This document shows positions 53,412 to 62,467 of a stretch of DNA of 64,000 nucleotides, in pieces. The position numbers and the translations under genes are program-made. The notes below the pieces were generated by a model, which ran no database searches, had not been told where the DNA came from, and saw nothing but the letters and a program-made list of their open reading frames with translations. How positions within the stretch are numbered: position 1 is the first letter of the stretch; every line of letters begins with the position of its first letter. The stretch spans positions 1,116,001-1,180,000 of the forward strand of contig JADKIR010000005.1 in assembly GCA_016722655.1 (NCBI GenBank), in the 5' to 3' direction. Source of the DNA: Cytophagaceae bacterium. Its GTDB lineage: Bacteria; Bacteroidota; Bacteroidia; Cytophagales; Spirosomataceae.

Positions 53412-55016
53412 CTACTTTTTCTTGGGCGGCGGGCAACAGTTGGTCATATACTCTTCCATAAATTTGGAATAAGCCTGAGGCGTAGCACTTGAATAATCCC
53501 CTGCATCAATTTTTGGATGAATCCGAGGGCAATCTGAGAAGAATTTTTTAAATTCTTTTTTATCAGTTTGAAATGCTTCCAACTGAAAAGCAAATTCTTT
53601 TCCGTTACGCTTGAAAAGAAGTTCATTTCCCGGGAAAATCTCCTGAAATAAGGTAATCTTTGTGCATACAGTAACTTCTTTTACCAAAGCATACCTTTTA
53701 CCATCCGCAAATCCCATAACCTGAATCTGATATTGATCGCCGTTTTCAGCTTTCAATGACATGATATCACTCAAATCGATTTTCTTAGGTTTCTTTTTAC
53801 CTGTAATCTCGACCTCCACTTTAGAATTTTCTATTTTATTGTCGCGTTTTAACTTCAACAATCCACCGGCAATTTGTGCCGCGGCAATATAACCGTTATT
53901 GGAAAGGTCAACCGTTTCAGGGTCAGAATTGTACCCCGGAAGGTATTCAAATGTAGGATTATCAAAAGTAAACTTCACATTTCCTGTTAATTCTTTATCG
54001 GTATCATATTTTACTGTAGCATTTTTGAATTCAATGCCTTCAAAATTATACTCAACCTGATCGGGTTGTTTTTGAATCGGTTCAATATTCTTAAAATCCT
54101 TTGAAAGGGTTTGATAGGCTTTAATTGCAGCTATTTCACTTTTGATTTCTAAATCCCGCATGGTCATACCGAGAATAGTCCTGTCATTGGCTTTAATGAC
54201 AGGCAAAAGTTTCTCAGCATCTGTAAGTTTGTTTTGCAATATATAGGCAACCGCCATATTGAAACTTGCAGCAAGTTTAATATCCATCAGCCGGTCCTTT
54301 TCTTTAATCTTATTGTATTTTAGAAATGGCTTCCAGTAGTCAATAACACCATCAAGAACCGAATTCTGTTCACTTTTTTTGATATCTTGCAAGGCATCAA
54401 AAACTTCAACTGATTTACTAAATTCGGCCAAATCGGGAATTTTCTCAGTATCACTAAGATTGATAACAATAGTATTTAACTGTGGGCCGTAAGTATAATA
54501 ATAATTAAACTCCATTATGAGTTTGTCATAAATATACTTGAGAAGAGTGTTTGCATTTTGTCCCAGTTTAAGTTTTTTATTTATCACATAAGCTTTGGTA
54601 ACCGGCTCCATATATCTTGAGTAAATCAATTGATTGTCGGCATCCAGCACTTTCACATTTGCTTTTAATCCAACTAGCATTGATTTATCGTCGTCAACCT
54701 CCGAATAACCGTTAAACTGGAATTCTTCAACATCAAAAGTTATTTTAAACTCCCCATCCTTTTTTAGTTTCATGCCACCTCCAATTGTTACGGATTGGTC
54801 AGCAAACTTGTTGGGATCAAAGGGTTGTTTGTTGTCTTCAAAAAACTTTTTGAGCTTAGGTGTATATGTAAATGTTGAATTATAACTTACATAATCAATA
54901 TATTTTTCAGAAAAAGGCTTTACAGTACCTGCAGAATAGAAATACTTGTTTTTTCTTTTCTGTGCATTTGCCACAAAAGTGGTCAATATCAATAAAAAAA
55001 TAATTTTTAATTTCAT
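53412..55016 (-). CDS. exported protein of unknown function, second of a two-gene operon
   Basis: A 534-aa protein; signal peptide ends TTFVANAQ. Three parts are visible: an N-terminal beta-rich region with 'VTIGGGMKLKKDGEFKITFDVEEF' and 'NVKVLDADNQLIYSRYMEP' (residues 25-190); a helical part with a TPR-like pair ('AASFNMAVAYILQNKLTDAEKLL', about 240-310); and a beta-rich C-terminal region. It ends in CCPPPKKK, an odd Cys-Cys/Pro/Lys tail. No named domain. It overlaps the upstream gene by 4 bp (ATGA) and is followed by a strong terminator. Confidence 0.75.
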   Translation of the reverse strand: MKLKIIFLLILTTFVANAQKRKNKYFYSAGTVKPFSEKYIDYVSYNSTFTYTPKLKKFFEDNKQPFDPNKFADQSVTIGGGMKLKKDGEFKITFDVEEFQFNGYSEVDDDKSMLVGLKANVKVLDADNQLIYSRYMEPVTKAYVINKKLKLGQNANTLLKYIYDKLIMEFNYYYTYGPQLNTIVINLSDTEKIPDLAEFSKSVEVFDALQDIKKSEQNSVLDGVIDYWKPFLKYNKIKEKDRLMDIKLAASFNMAVAYILQNKLTDAEKLLPVIKANDRTILGMTMRDLEIKSEIAAIKAYQTLSKDFKNIEPIQKQPDQVEYNFEGIEFKNATVKYDTDKELTGNVKFTFDNPTFEYLPGYNSDPETVDLSNNGYIAAAQIAGGLLKLKRDNKIENSKVEVEITGKKKPKKIDLSDIMSLKAENGDQYQIQVMGFADGKRYALVKEVTVCTKITLFQEIFPGNELLFKRNGKEFAFQLEAFQTDKKEFKKFFSDCPRIHPKIDAGDYSSATPQAYSKFMEEYMTNCCPPPKKK

Positions 55017-56155
55017 TTTAAAGGAGAATTATGGGTAGAATTCAATTTAGTTTTTTTGAAAATATCAACCAGAATCTGAGCATTTTCCGCTAATTTCTCT
55101 CCGTCTTTTTTATCGTAATCATTTTCTATCAATCCTTCAGCCTGAATTATTGCGAGATCGGGTTTATCCAGATAATAATACAATTTTGACAAATTATAGA
55201 AAGCACCATACCTCAGCTTTTTATCTGCCTTTTCATCGGTTTTGTATTTTGATTTTATTGATTCAAAATATTCGATTATAGGTTCTAAATTTTCTCTCAA
55301 AGCATCGATGGGTTCATCGGCCTTCATTTCAGCAAAAAGCATTTTCACAGCTTGGGCAGCATCTTGTTGAGCCTGATATTCGGGATGACTCTTCGTGTCA
55401 ACAATCCAAAGATATTCTGTCTCAGCCACTGGTCTGAAACCGAAATAATAGTTACCAAGGTCTGTTGATCTTCTGGCACTTTCATCCACAAAAGCCCTCA
55501 AAAGTTTGTCAGAAATGCTACTTTGGCTGGCTTTGAAAAAATCAACGGCTTTCGAAGACGTCTCATATTTATCGGTGGAGTACCTTCTGCTGGAAGGAAG
55601 ATTCTCCACTTTAAAATCGGCATCACTTTTTGCCTGAGCATTAAGATTAGTTTTTGCCAGAAATCTGTTTGTTGCTACTTTTTCTTCTTTTTGTTTCTGA
55701 GCGTCAATTTCTTTTTGGGTCAGTTCTTTTGGACTAAAAGGCCCTGATATTTTGATTCTTCCATCCTGACGATACTCGGCATTAATAAAATACTGGGCAG
55801 TACGGCTAATTACTTTTCCCGATTTGTCTTTATTTTCATTTACTTCTTCCTGCAATTTTGAACTGATAAGCGAAAAATCAATTAAGTCGAGATTGATTGT
55901 AACGGTCGGGTTATCTGCAGTCTTTTTCCAACCATTGATGTTAATTTTTTGATTTAAAACATTTTCATCTACATAGGATTTTACAGATGGACCCAGTGTG
56001 CTGGTAACCTGAAATGTTCTTTTGTCAAGCGGAACATTTTCAACTGGTAGTACCTGAAATCTAACTTCGAATTTTGACTTATCCAGATCGACTTTCTGTG
56101 AGAATAATGAAGTGGAAATAAGAGAACCTAAAACAAGTATTGTGATTTTTTTCAT
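55013..56155 (-). CDS. exported protein of unknown function, first of a two-gene operon
   Basis: A 380-aa protein; signal peptide ends STSLFSQ. Residues 20-140 are beta-rich with 'FEVRFQVLPVENVPLDKRTFQV'-type strands; a charged linker (about 155-215) is rich in Lys/Gln/Glu; the C-terminal part is helical with a TPR unit ('LRYGAFYNLSKLYYYLDKPDLAIIQAEGLI', in parts). The plan (beta region, then TPR) parallels the 534-aa partner. No family recognised. Periplasmic or outer-membrane-associated by its signal. Confidence 0.75.
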   Translation of the reverse strand: MKKITILVLGSLISTSLFSQKVDLDKSKFEVRFQVLPVENVPLDKRTFQVTSTLGPSVKSYVDENVLNQKININGWKKTADNPTVTINLDLIDFSLISSKLQEEVNENKDKSGKVISRTAQYFINAEYRQDGRIKISGPFSPKELTQKEIDAQKQKEEKVATNRFLAKTNLNAQAKSDADFKVENLPSSRRYSTDKYETSSKAVDFFKASQSSISDKLLRAFVDESARRSTDLGNYYFGFRPVAETEYLWIVDTKSHPEYQAQQDAAQAVKMLFAEMKADEPIDALRENLEPIIEYFESIKSKYKTDEKADKKLRYGAFYNLSKLYYYLDKPDLAIIQAEGLIENDYDKKDGEKLAENAQILVDIFKKTKLNSTHNSPLK

Positions 56156-56307
56156 TTTATAAAAATTATATGTTGGTTTACAAAAATAGTTACATATTCA
56201 TATTTGGGGGTTTAAAAAACATTTTTTTTAGTTTAAAAAAACTAATTAACAATTACATTTTTCAAGAATTTTGTTATAAGTATCTGATATTTAAATATTT
56301 AAAAAAT

Positions 56308-58878
56308 TCAATATGTATCCTTCAAATTCATAACCTTCACGTCTTTTTCCGAAAATGAAATTCCATTTTTTACTTTTACTACCTTTTTTTCTCCGGGTAA
56401 TAAATCGAAATAGTTGTCGCTAAAGACATTTATACCACCTGGAATTGAAAGCCACACGTACCGGGCAAGCTTATCGGTGCTGATTTCTAAAGTGCTGGAA
56501 TCGAGTTTCTTTATCGAAATTTTTGGTGAAGGCAATTTCTGATTTTTGGGATTTGTAAAGTAAAATGTATTTACTGCCAAAGTTTTGCCGCCTAAAGTTA
56601 AGCTAACTTCCATCAAGGTTTTTTCAGGAGCAAATTTTGAAACCAAAGCCTCCCAGTCAAAGGTCTTAATCACAGCACTACTATTGGAAGGAATTTTAAT
56701 ATTTTGGGTGATTTGTTCCAGATTTTTCCCATCAAAATCCCGAAATTTGACATTCAAAATGGCATTAATTACCTTATAGTCGTCTGAAATTGCATATATT
56801 TTCAAATCATTTCCTTCTTTGAAAACCGATACCATTTGGGGTTCAAAGGCTTTTTTCGCCATATATTGCATGGCTTTCCATCTTCCATAATAATCCATAC
56901 TGCTCCAGCTTGCCACCGGCCAGCAGTCATCAATTTGCCAGAATAATGTCCCCATACAATAAGGCATGGCACGACGATGGGCCTCAATCGCCATTCTGAT
57001 TCCCTCTGCCTGCAGGACTTGACCTACATAGAGAAAATCTTCAAATTTTTCAGGGATTATAAACCTGTCTTTCATGTAATAAGTTATCGTTCCATTGCCA
57101 ATTGAAGACCGCTGGTGGGCTTTCATCACTTCAGATTCAATATTGTAATCTTCCGGCAAAGCATACGTTTTTACAGTTTCTAATTCGGGAAATGACTGAA
57201 AACCATATTCACTCATAAAAGGGAAAACATTGTCATTGTATCCTTCAAAGGGTACTTTTCCCCACCAAACACCCCAATAGTGCTGGTCGCCGCGAGCTTT
57301 GTCCACACTGTTGGTCATGTCATAATTTTTGCCGTTGGGACTGCTGGACCAATAAAATTTTTCGGGATCATTGGCAAATACCGCTGAAGGCAATATCTGA
57401 TGATAAATATCCTGATACATATAATAAAACTCCAGAGAATCTTTTTTGGTAGGAAAAACAGGTGCTTTTTCACCCCAAAAACCTCCTGTCATAAAGCCAA
57501 TGATTTCATTGTTACCACACCAAAGTGCCATTGAAGGGTGATTTCTGAGCCTTTTTACCTGATATTCAGCTTCCGTAGCTATCGATTTTTTCAATTCTAC
57601 CAATGGAGGATGCATAGCACAGGCAAACATAAAATCCTGCCAAACCAAAATGCCTTTTTCATCACACAGATCGTAAAAAACATCATTTTCATATATACCC
57701 CCGCCCCAAACTCTCAGCATATTCATGTGGCTTTCTGCCACGGTATTTATCACATGAGCATATCGTTCGTGTGTGACTCTTGGAAGAAAATTATCCTGAG
57801 GAATGTAGTTGGCACCTTTCATAAATACAGGCTTACCATTTACTTTAAAATAGAAGGATTGCCCCTGGCTGCCATTTTCCTGTACTACTTCAATTGTACG
57901 AAAGCCTTTTTTAATTGTCTTATTATCAACAATTTCATTCCCATTTTTCAGCAACACTTTAAAATTGTAAAGTTTCTGTTTTCCCATTTCGTTGGGCCAC
58001 CAAAGCTCTACATTTTTCATATCAAAACGGAGATTTATCTGGTTTTGACCTTTGGTCAACAGCACCTCTTTTTTTAAAATTGGCTTGTTTTCCGCCCAAA
58101 CTTCAACTGTGGAATTCATTTTACCTGCGGCATTCAGGGTAAGCTGCATTTCATTTTCGGCCTGTTGATTTTTCAACGACAGTTGTTTCAAAAATACATC
58201 ATCAATTTTTACATCATTCCAGGCATTTAAATGTACAGATTTCCAAATTCCAGAAGTCACAAATCTGGGACCCCAATCCCAACCATAATGGAAACCGGCT
58301 TTGCGTGAATAGGTCGAAACTTTGACATCGGCCTGGTCATTGGAGCTCACAGGTACCACATAACCCAAAGATTTGTACTCAGGCAACACGGCCTTTATCG
58401 GCGACTTAAAATAAACTCTCAGTGTATTTTCTCCTGATTTAAGGTATCGCTTTACGTCTGATTTCCAGGCAAGAAACATGTTGTCGGCTGTGAGTACTTT
58501 TTGACCATTAATAAAAACATCTGCATAGGTATCAAGCCCTTCAAATTCAATTTCAATATTTTGTTTTTTCAGAAAATCTTCGGTCACAGAAAATGTCGTT
58601 TGGTATTCCCAATCTTCTTTATCGATCCATTGCAGGTCTTTTTCGTTGGTTCTGAAAAATGGTTCTTCTATTTTCTTGTTGGCCAGTAAATCGGTATGAA
58701 CGGTTCCGGGAACTGTTGCGGGAAGCCAGACAGACTCTCCTAATTTTTTAAATTTCCAATCGTTTTTATCCAAAATTATTTTTTGGGCAAAAACATTGAT
58801 TGTAAGCAAATTAATAATAAAAAAAATAAAAAATGGAATGTTTTTTTTGAATTGAAATTTCTTTGAAGAGCTTATCAT
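56308..58878 (-). CDS. beta-mannosidase, GH2 family, exported
   Basis: An 856-aa glycoside hydrolase that removes terminal beta-mannose. Start ATG 58878 (the upstream TTG is unlikely); the signal anchor ends INVFAQ. An N-terminal sugar-binding domain holds 'WLPATVPGTVHTDLL'; the TIM barrel has 'MNMLRVWGGGIYENDVFYDLCDEKGILVWQDFMFACA', the acid/base E458 in WCGNNE and the nucleophile E557 in SEYGFQSFPE. 'RSSIGNGTITYYMKDRF' and 'GTLFWQIDDCWPV' are typical of beta-mannosidases. It stands alone, 232 bp from a divergent sugar isomerase-like gene. Confidence 0.94.
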   Translation of the reverse strand: MISSSKKFQFKKNIPFFIFFIINLLTINVFAQKIILDKNDWKFKKLGESVWLPATVPGTVHTDLLANKKIEEPFFRTNEKDLQWIDKEDWEYQTTFSVTEDFLKKQNIEIEFEGLDTYADVFINGQKVLTADNMFLAWKSDVKRYLKSGENTLRVYFKSPIKAVLPEYKSLGYVVPVSSNDQADVKVSTYSRKAGFHYGWDWGPRFVTSGIWKSVHLNAWNDVKIDDVFLKQLSLKNQQAENEMQLTLNAAGKMNSTVEVWAENKPILKKEVLLTKGQNQINLRFDMKNVELWWPNEMGKQKLYNFKVLLKNGNEIVDNKTIKKGFRTIEVVQENGSQGQSFYFKVNGKPVFMKGANYIPQDNFLPRVTHERYAHVINTVAESHMNMLRVWGGGIYENDVFYDLCDEKGILVWQDFMFACAMHPPLVELKKSIATEAEYQVKRLRNHPSMALWCGNNEIIGFMTGGFWGEKAPVFPTKKDSLEFYYMYQDIYHQILPSAVFANDPEKFYWSSSPNGKNYDMTNSVDKARGDQHYWGVWWGKVPFEGYNDNVFPFMSEYGFQSFPELETVKTYALPEDYNIESEVMKAHQRSSIGNGTITYYMKDRFIIPEKFEDFLYVGQVLQAEGIRMAIEAHRRAMPYCMGTLFWQIDDCWPVASWSSMDYYGRWKAMQYMAKKAFEPQMVSVFKEGNDLKIYAISDDYKVINAILNVKFRDFDGKNLEQITQNIKIPSNSSAVIKTFDWEALVSKFAPEKTLMEVSLTLGGKTLAVNTFYFTNPKNQKLPSPKISIKKLDSSTLEISTDKLARYVWLSIPGGINVFSDNYFDLLPGEKKVVKVKNGISFSEKDVKVMNLKDTY

Positions 58879-59110
58879 TTTTAGCAAAGTTTTTACTATT
58901 CAAATCTCAGATTAATATTTTCTTCAAAAAAATACTTTAGTCATATTAATAAAAAGGAATTTGTGATTTTGGATTGAATCAATAAGTTAAAGAGAGTAAA
59001 AATCCCCATTATCATCGAATAAAAACACGGATACGTCAAATAATACAATTATTGATATATTTTTTCTGTAATTTTCGGAGAGAATAAATAATCAAACCTT
59101 AAATATCAGA

Positions 59111-59980
59111 ATGAAAAGAAATAATTTCTACAAAATTGGTCTGCTCGCACTCTATTTTTTCCTTAATCTTACGGTTTTTGCTCAAAAAAAATGGGGCGGC
59201 ATGACCCTATACACTGTTAGAAATGAGATGGGCAAAGACCCTAAAGCCACTTTGAAAGCGGTTGCCGATATGGGTTACAAATACATTGAAGCGGTGGACT
59301 ACAACAAAGGGAAGTTTTATGGAATGACGCCTTTGGAGTTTAAAGCTTACGCCAAAAGCCTGGGTCTAAAACCCATCAGTGTACACATGGGAATGATGAC
59401 CACCAGCAATGCGGACGAACTCATCGCCGATGTAAAAACGGCCGGATTTAAGTATTTTGTGGCACCGGTACCTCCGATGGGGATGTTTAAGTTTGACCCA
59501 AAAACACGGTCTCTTACCATGACTCAGGACCTGGATAAACTGGTAGGAGTATTGGACACCATCGCCAGAAAAGTGGATGCAGCCGGACTAAAGTTTTTGT
59601 ATCATAATCATTCTTTTGAATTTGAGAAAAACTCCAACGGTATAGTCCCAATCGATTATATGCTTGAAAAATTGGACCCGAAATTTGTGAATTTTCAAAT
59701 GGATTTATACTGGGTTGCCAAAGCTGGAGTTGACCCTGTAAGCTATTTCGAAAAGAATCCCGGCAGATTTAAGATTTGGCATGTAAAAGACATGGATACT
59801 GAAGGACGTTTTGCACCTGTGGGAAAAGGGACAATTGATTTTGGCAGGATTCTTAAAAATGCTAAACTTTCAGGCATGAAATATTATATTGTAGAACAAG
59901 ACATGGTTTTTGATGGCATGGACCCTATGGAGGCCACCAGATTGAGTCGGGAAGGATTGATAAAATTTGGCTTTAAATAA
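59111..59980 (+). CDS. exported sugar phosphate isomerase/epimerase-like TIM barrel
   Basis: A 289-aa protein of the xylose-isomerase-like TIM-barrel family. A signal peptide (ending LTVFAQ) sends it out of the cytosol, so a phosphorylated substrate is unlikely. Metal-site candidates: 'KYIEAVDYNKGKFYG', 'ISVHMGMM', 'FLYHNHSFEFEK', 'FQMDLYWVAKAGVDP', 'IWHVKDMD' and 'YYIVEQDM'. Exported members in this phylum are common and mostly uncharacterised; some act on keto- or oxidised sugars. GC content is higher than in neighbouring genes. Confidence 0.85.
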   Translation: MKRNNFYKIGLLALYFFLNLTVFAQKKWGGMTLYTVRNEMGKDPKATLKAVADMGYKYIEAVDYNKGKFYGMTPLEFKAYAKSLGLKPISVHMGMMTTSNADELIADVKTAGFKYFVAPVPPMGMFKFDPKTRSLTMTQDLDKLVGVLDTIARKVDAAGLKFLYHNHSFEFEKNSNGIVPIDYMLEKLDPKFVNFQMDLYWVAKAGVDPVSYFEKNPGRFKIWHVKDMDTEGRFAPVGKGTIDFGRILKNAKLSGMKYYIVEQDMVFDGMDPMEATRLSREGLIKFGFK

Positions 59981-60002
59981 GAAATCTATATTCATTATTA
60001 AA

Positions 60003-60033
60003 AACAGGGTTCAGAACTGAACTCTGTTTTTTT
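60003..60033 (+). terminator. terminator of the isomerase-like gene
   Basis: An 11-bp stem with one wobble (60003-60013 with 60018-60028), loop GAAC, and seven T. It overlaps the end of the convergent gene. Confidence 0.8.
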
Positions 60034-61012
60034 ATATTAAAAATTTCAATTTCAGAATTAAAGTTCTTTGCCTGCCTGTATTAAAATTATCATCGCTTAC
60101 TAGATACAAAATCTTTTCATCAGCCTCGTTTTCACCCCAGGTCATACCTTCCATATTATCAGGTTTAAGACTTTTTTGTCCGTACAAAAATTGATTATTA
60201 ACAGAAAAATCAAAAAGCTCATTCTTAATAAAAACATTCCCTGGATCTGGCAAAGTGGCCGAAAAAAGTTTGATTGTATTTTGCTTTCCATCAAAACATC
60301 GTTCCAATACCAGAAGCCGGTCATTGTCTAAAGGAAGTATCTCCGAAATTCCATTTCCAAGATTAGCATTTGCAGTATTATCGGGGTTCAAACATGATTT
60401 TGGATCAAAGGGATAAAGAAAATTCGATTTCTGATCAGAATTATAGTTGTTTTTGGAATAATCGAAAGGCAATTTAAAAAATGGTACCATACCATTTAAG
60501 GAAGATTCAAAAGCAAACCACAAGTTATATTTTCCATCAAAACAAAGGCTTTCAATTCCACGGTTATCAGCAGTAAACTCGGAGTTATTCATCGAAAAAG
60601 ACAGCAGTTGATTGGGTTGATTGTTTTCATTCAAATAACCTACACCAGTAGAGTCATCCCTTTCAAAAGCATAAAAAATCTTTCGGGATAAAGTATCAAA
60701 TCTTATCGATTCAGCATTTTTAACGTTAAAGAATTTGAATGCTCCGGAAATAATACCCATTGTATCCATCTTAAAAAGATAGGAATTTTCAGAAGGGTCG
60801 GTTTTAAAGGATCTGTCAGATATCAAATAGAAACCATTGGCAAAATATTCAAGGCCTGAAATGCCACCAAACTGAACTTCATCAGGTATTCCTGTTTTAA
60901 TATTTCCCGGCAAAAGAAAAACTGAATCCACCCCAATGAATTCAAAATGAGGAGTTTTTTGACCGAAAATCTCAGTTGAAAAAAGCAGAATAAACAAAAT
61001 AATTTTCTTCAT
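60032..61012 (-). CDS. exported phytase/esterase-like propeller protein
   Basis: A 326-aa protein; signal peptide ends TEIFGQ. The family called 'esterase-like activity of phytase' (PF13449) is recognised from 'FGGISGLEYFANGFYLISDRS', 'DNRGIESLCFDGKYNLWFAFE' and the C-terminal 'DNMEGMTWGENE' followed by 'YLVSDDNFNTGRQRTLILKLK'. A beta-propeller, probably acting on phosphate esters or merely binding them; the substrate is unknown. A stem-loop abuts its start codon. Confidence 0.82.
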   Translation of the reverse strand: MKKIILFILLFSTEIFGQKTPHFEFIGVDSVFLLPGNIKTGIPDEVQFGGISGLEYFANGFYLISDRSFKTDPSENSYLFKMDTMGIISGAFKFFNVKNAESIRFDTLSRKIFYAFERDDSTGVGYLNENNQPNQLLSFSMNNSEFTADNRGIESLCFDGKYNLWFAFESSLNGMVPFFKLPFDYSKNNYNSDQKSNFLYPFDPKSCLNPDNTANANLGNGISEILPLDNDRLLVLERCFDGKQNTIKLFSATLPDPGNVFIKNELFDFSVNNQFLYGQKSLKPDNMEGMTWGENEADEKILYLVSDDNFNTGRQRTLILKLKFLI

Positions 61013-61018
61013 AAAAAA

Positions 61019-61051
61019 TGCACACCCCTTTTGAATTATTCAGGATGTGCA
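61019..61051 (-). promoter_or_regulatory. hairpin with U-run directly before the start codon
   Basis: On the minus strand TGCACATCC (61051-61043) pairs with GGGTGTGCA (61027-61019) with one G-U, and is followed by six T and then the ATG at 61012. The same mRNA could be stopped here or have its start blocked. Confidence 0.5.
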
Positions 61052-61566
61052 ATTTATTGGCAAAGAATCAGAAAACCTAAAAGGATTAATCTGGAATTAA
61101 ATAAAAACTAATATTTGGAACAGAAAACAATGTGAATTTAATGTTAAAACCCGGTTTAAAAAAGCACAAAAAAGGTACGATTTTGAAAAAAACCAATTCC
61201 TTAATATTACAATTGGTGTGGTTTGAATCTAGAGCTAAAGGCAAAAGAACAGGCTTACAGGAATTGACAACTGTCAAAAAAAATCAAGGAATATTATTGA
61301 ATCCTGCCTTATATTATTTTAACTATCACAATTGGTCATGAAATTTTTACATTTTCTTCAAATAAAAAACAAAATCAAAAGACTTTATACTTTTTATTCT
61401 TCAGACCTACATATTCTGATTATTCTTAAAAAAAGCATTTCATTTAGGCCAATCAGATTCGCTAAAAAGCCTTTAACAAACTAATTTTCAATTATTTAAA
61501 TATCTAAAACTAATTTTAGTGAGGACAGATATTCTAAATAGCTAACAATTCATAAATATGTCTAAT
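61052..61566. other. 515-bp intergenic region, no supportable gene
   Basis: AT-rich. A 69-codon open frame at 61132-61341 has no domain, no signal peptide and atypical composition, so it is not called. Nothing else seen. Confidence 0.5.
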
Positions 61567-61567
61567 C

Positions 61568-61594
61568 AAAAAACCCCCATTTATATAATGAGGG
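61568..61594 (-). terminator. terminator of the small lipoprotein gene
   Basis: On the minus strand CCCTCATT pairs with AATGGGGG (one G-T pair) over a short loop and is followed by six T. It starts 10 nt after the stop codon at 61604. Confidence 0.7.
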
Positions 61595-61603
61595 ATTTAA
61601 AAA

Positions 61604-61915
61604 CTATCTTCTTCTACTTCCTGAATTTTGACTATGACTCCTTCTATTATAGTTGCCCCGATAGTTACTTCCTTCATTTCTGTTGCGATGGGGGTTAGAC
61701 CTGTAATATTCATTGCGAGATCTGTGGTGGTTATAATGGTGTGGTGCTCTGTTATAATACACTCTAGGTGGTGGTGCCACATATACACGGTTTGTGTAAC
61801 CATACCTGGGACCATAATATCCGTATCTATAATAACAGCCGGAATTTGCCATTGCCAATACAATAATCAAAAGTCCAAAAACTGAAGTCCTGAATAATTT
61901 CTTTATATTCATCAT
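61604..61915 (-). CDS. small Tyr/Arg/His/Asn-rich lipoprotein
   Basis: A 103-aa protein (or 102 aa from the ATG at 61912). The lipobox ends MANSGC. The mature part, after YYRYGYYGPRYGY, is low-complexity: Tyr/Arg-rich, then His/Arg/Asn/Ser-rich, ending SGSRRR. Very basic and probably unstructured. Similar small 'YR-rich' lipoproteins occur in this phylum and in cell-envelope stress sets elsewhere; no function known. Confidence 0.75.
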   Translation of the reverse strand: MMNIKKLFRTSVFGLLIIVLAMANSGCYYRYGYYGPRYGYTNRVYVAPPPRVYYNRAPHHYNHHRSRNEYYRSNPHRNRNEGSNYRGNYNRRSHSQNSGSRRR

Positions 61916-62467
61916 TATTAATAAATATTTAATTTTTAAAAATTATAATAAATAGATGTTTTTAAAATTTAAACGTTGTATAAAGAGATGTTAATGGATT
62001 GTTAAATAAAAGATTGCACTAGTTTTAATTATTCTTATTGAAAATTTCAGGCGAGAAATCGGAAACCTCTACTTAATCATATTAAAAACTATTATTATAT
62101 GATAAATATCAAGGTAGAAATAATTAAAATACATTACCTTTATTGAATGGTAGTAAAAAACAAATTCAAAATATTAAGTCCACATATTTCTTCAGAAAAA
62201 AAATATCCCTATTTCACATTTTTTGAAAAAATAAAAAAACATTTTTTGAAATTTTAAAATTTTTATTTTTGAAATTTTAATATAAATAACTGTATTTTAG
62301 ATATTTACAAAATTGAAATTTTATTTTTTTCTTTTTTTTTAAAGATAAATTAACATTTGTCATTTATTTATTTAAAAAAAAATTGTTACTTTAAAAATCT
62401 TTTGCATTGAAAAGATTAAAATTATTCCCATTAAAATTTTGAATTTGTTCTAAGCTAATTATTAAAA
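61916..62467. other. 552-bp AT-rich gap before the ribonucleotide reductase gene
   Basis: No gene or recognised riboswitch. In particular the cobalamin-riboswitch box GCCACTG, which might be expected before a B12-dependent enzyme, is not seen. A perfect 8-bp hairpin, AATCTTTT/AAAAGATT with loop GCATTG (62396-62417), lies 50 nt before the ATG. Confidence 0.5.

Noticed and set aside
57538..58077. 179-codon plus-strand frame opposite the beta-mannosidase gene
   Set aside because: Antisense to a strongly conserved catalytic domain; no recognisable protein.
61132..61341. 69-codon plus-strand frame in the 61052-61566 gap
   Set aside because: No domain, composition like random AT-rich DNA, and the beginning overlaps an opposing frame of equal quality.
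61916..62467. Cobalamin riboswitch before the B12-dependent reductase
   Set aside because: The conserved GCCACTG box and multi-helix layout are not seen; only a simple 8-bp hairpin is present.
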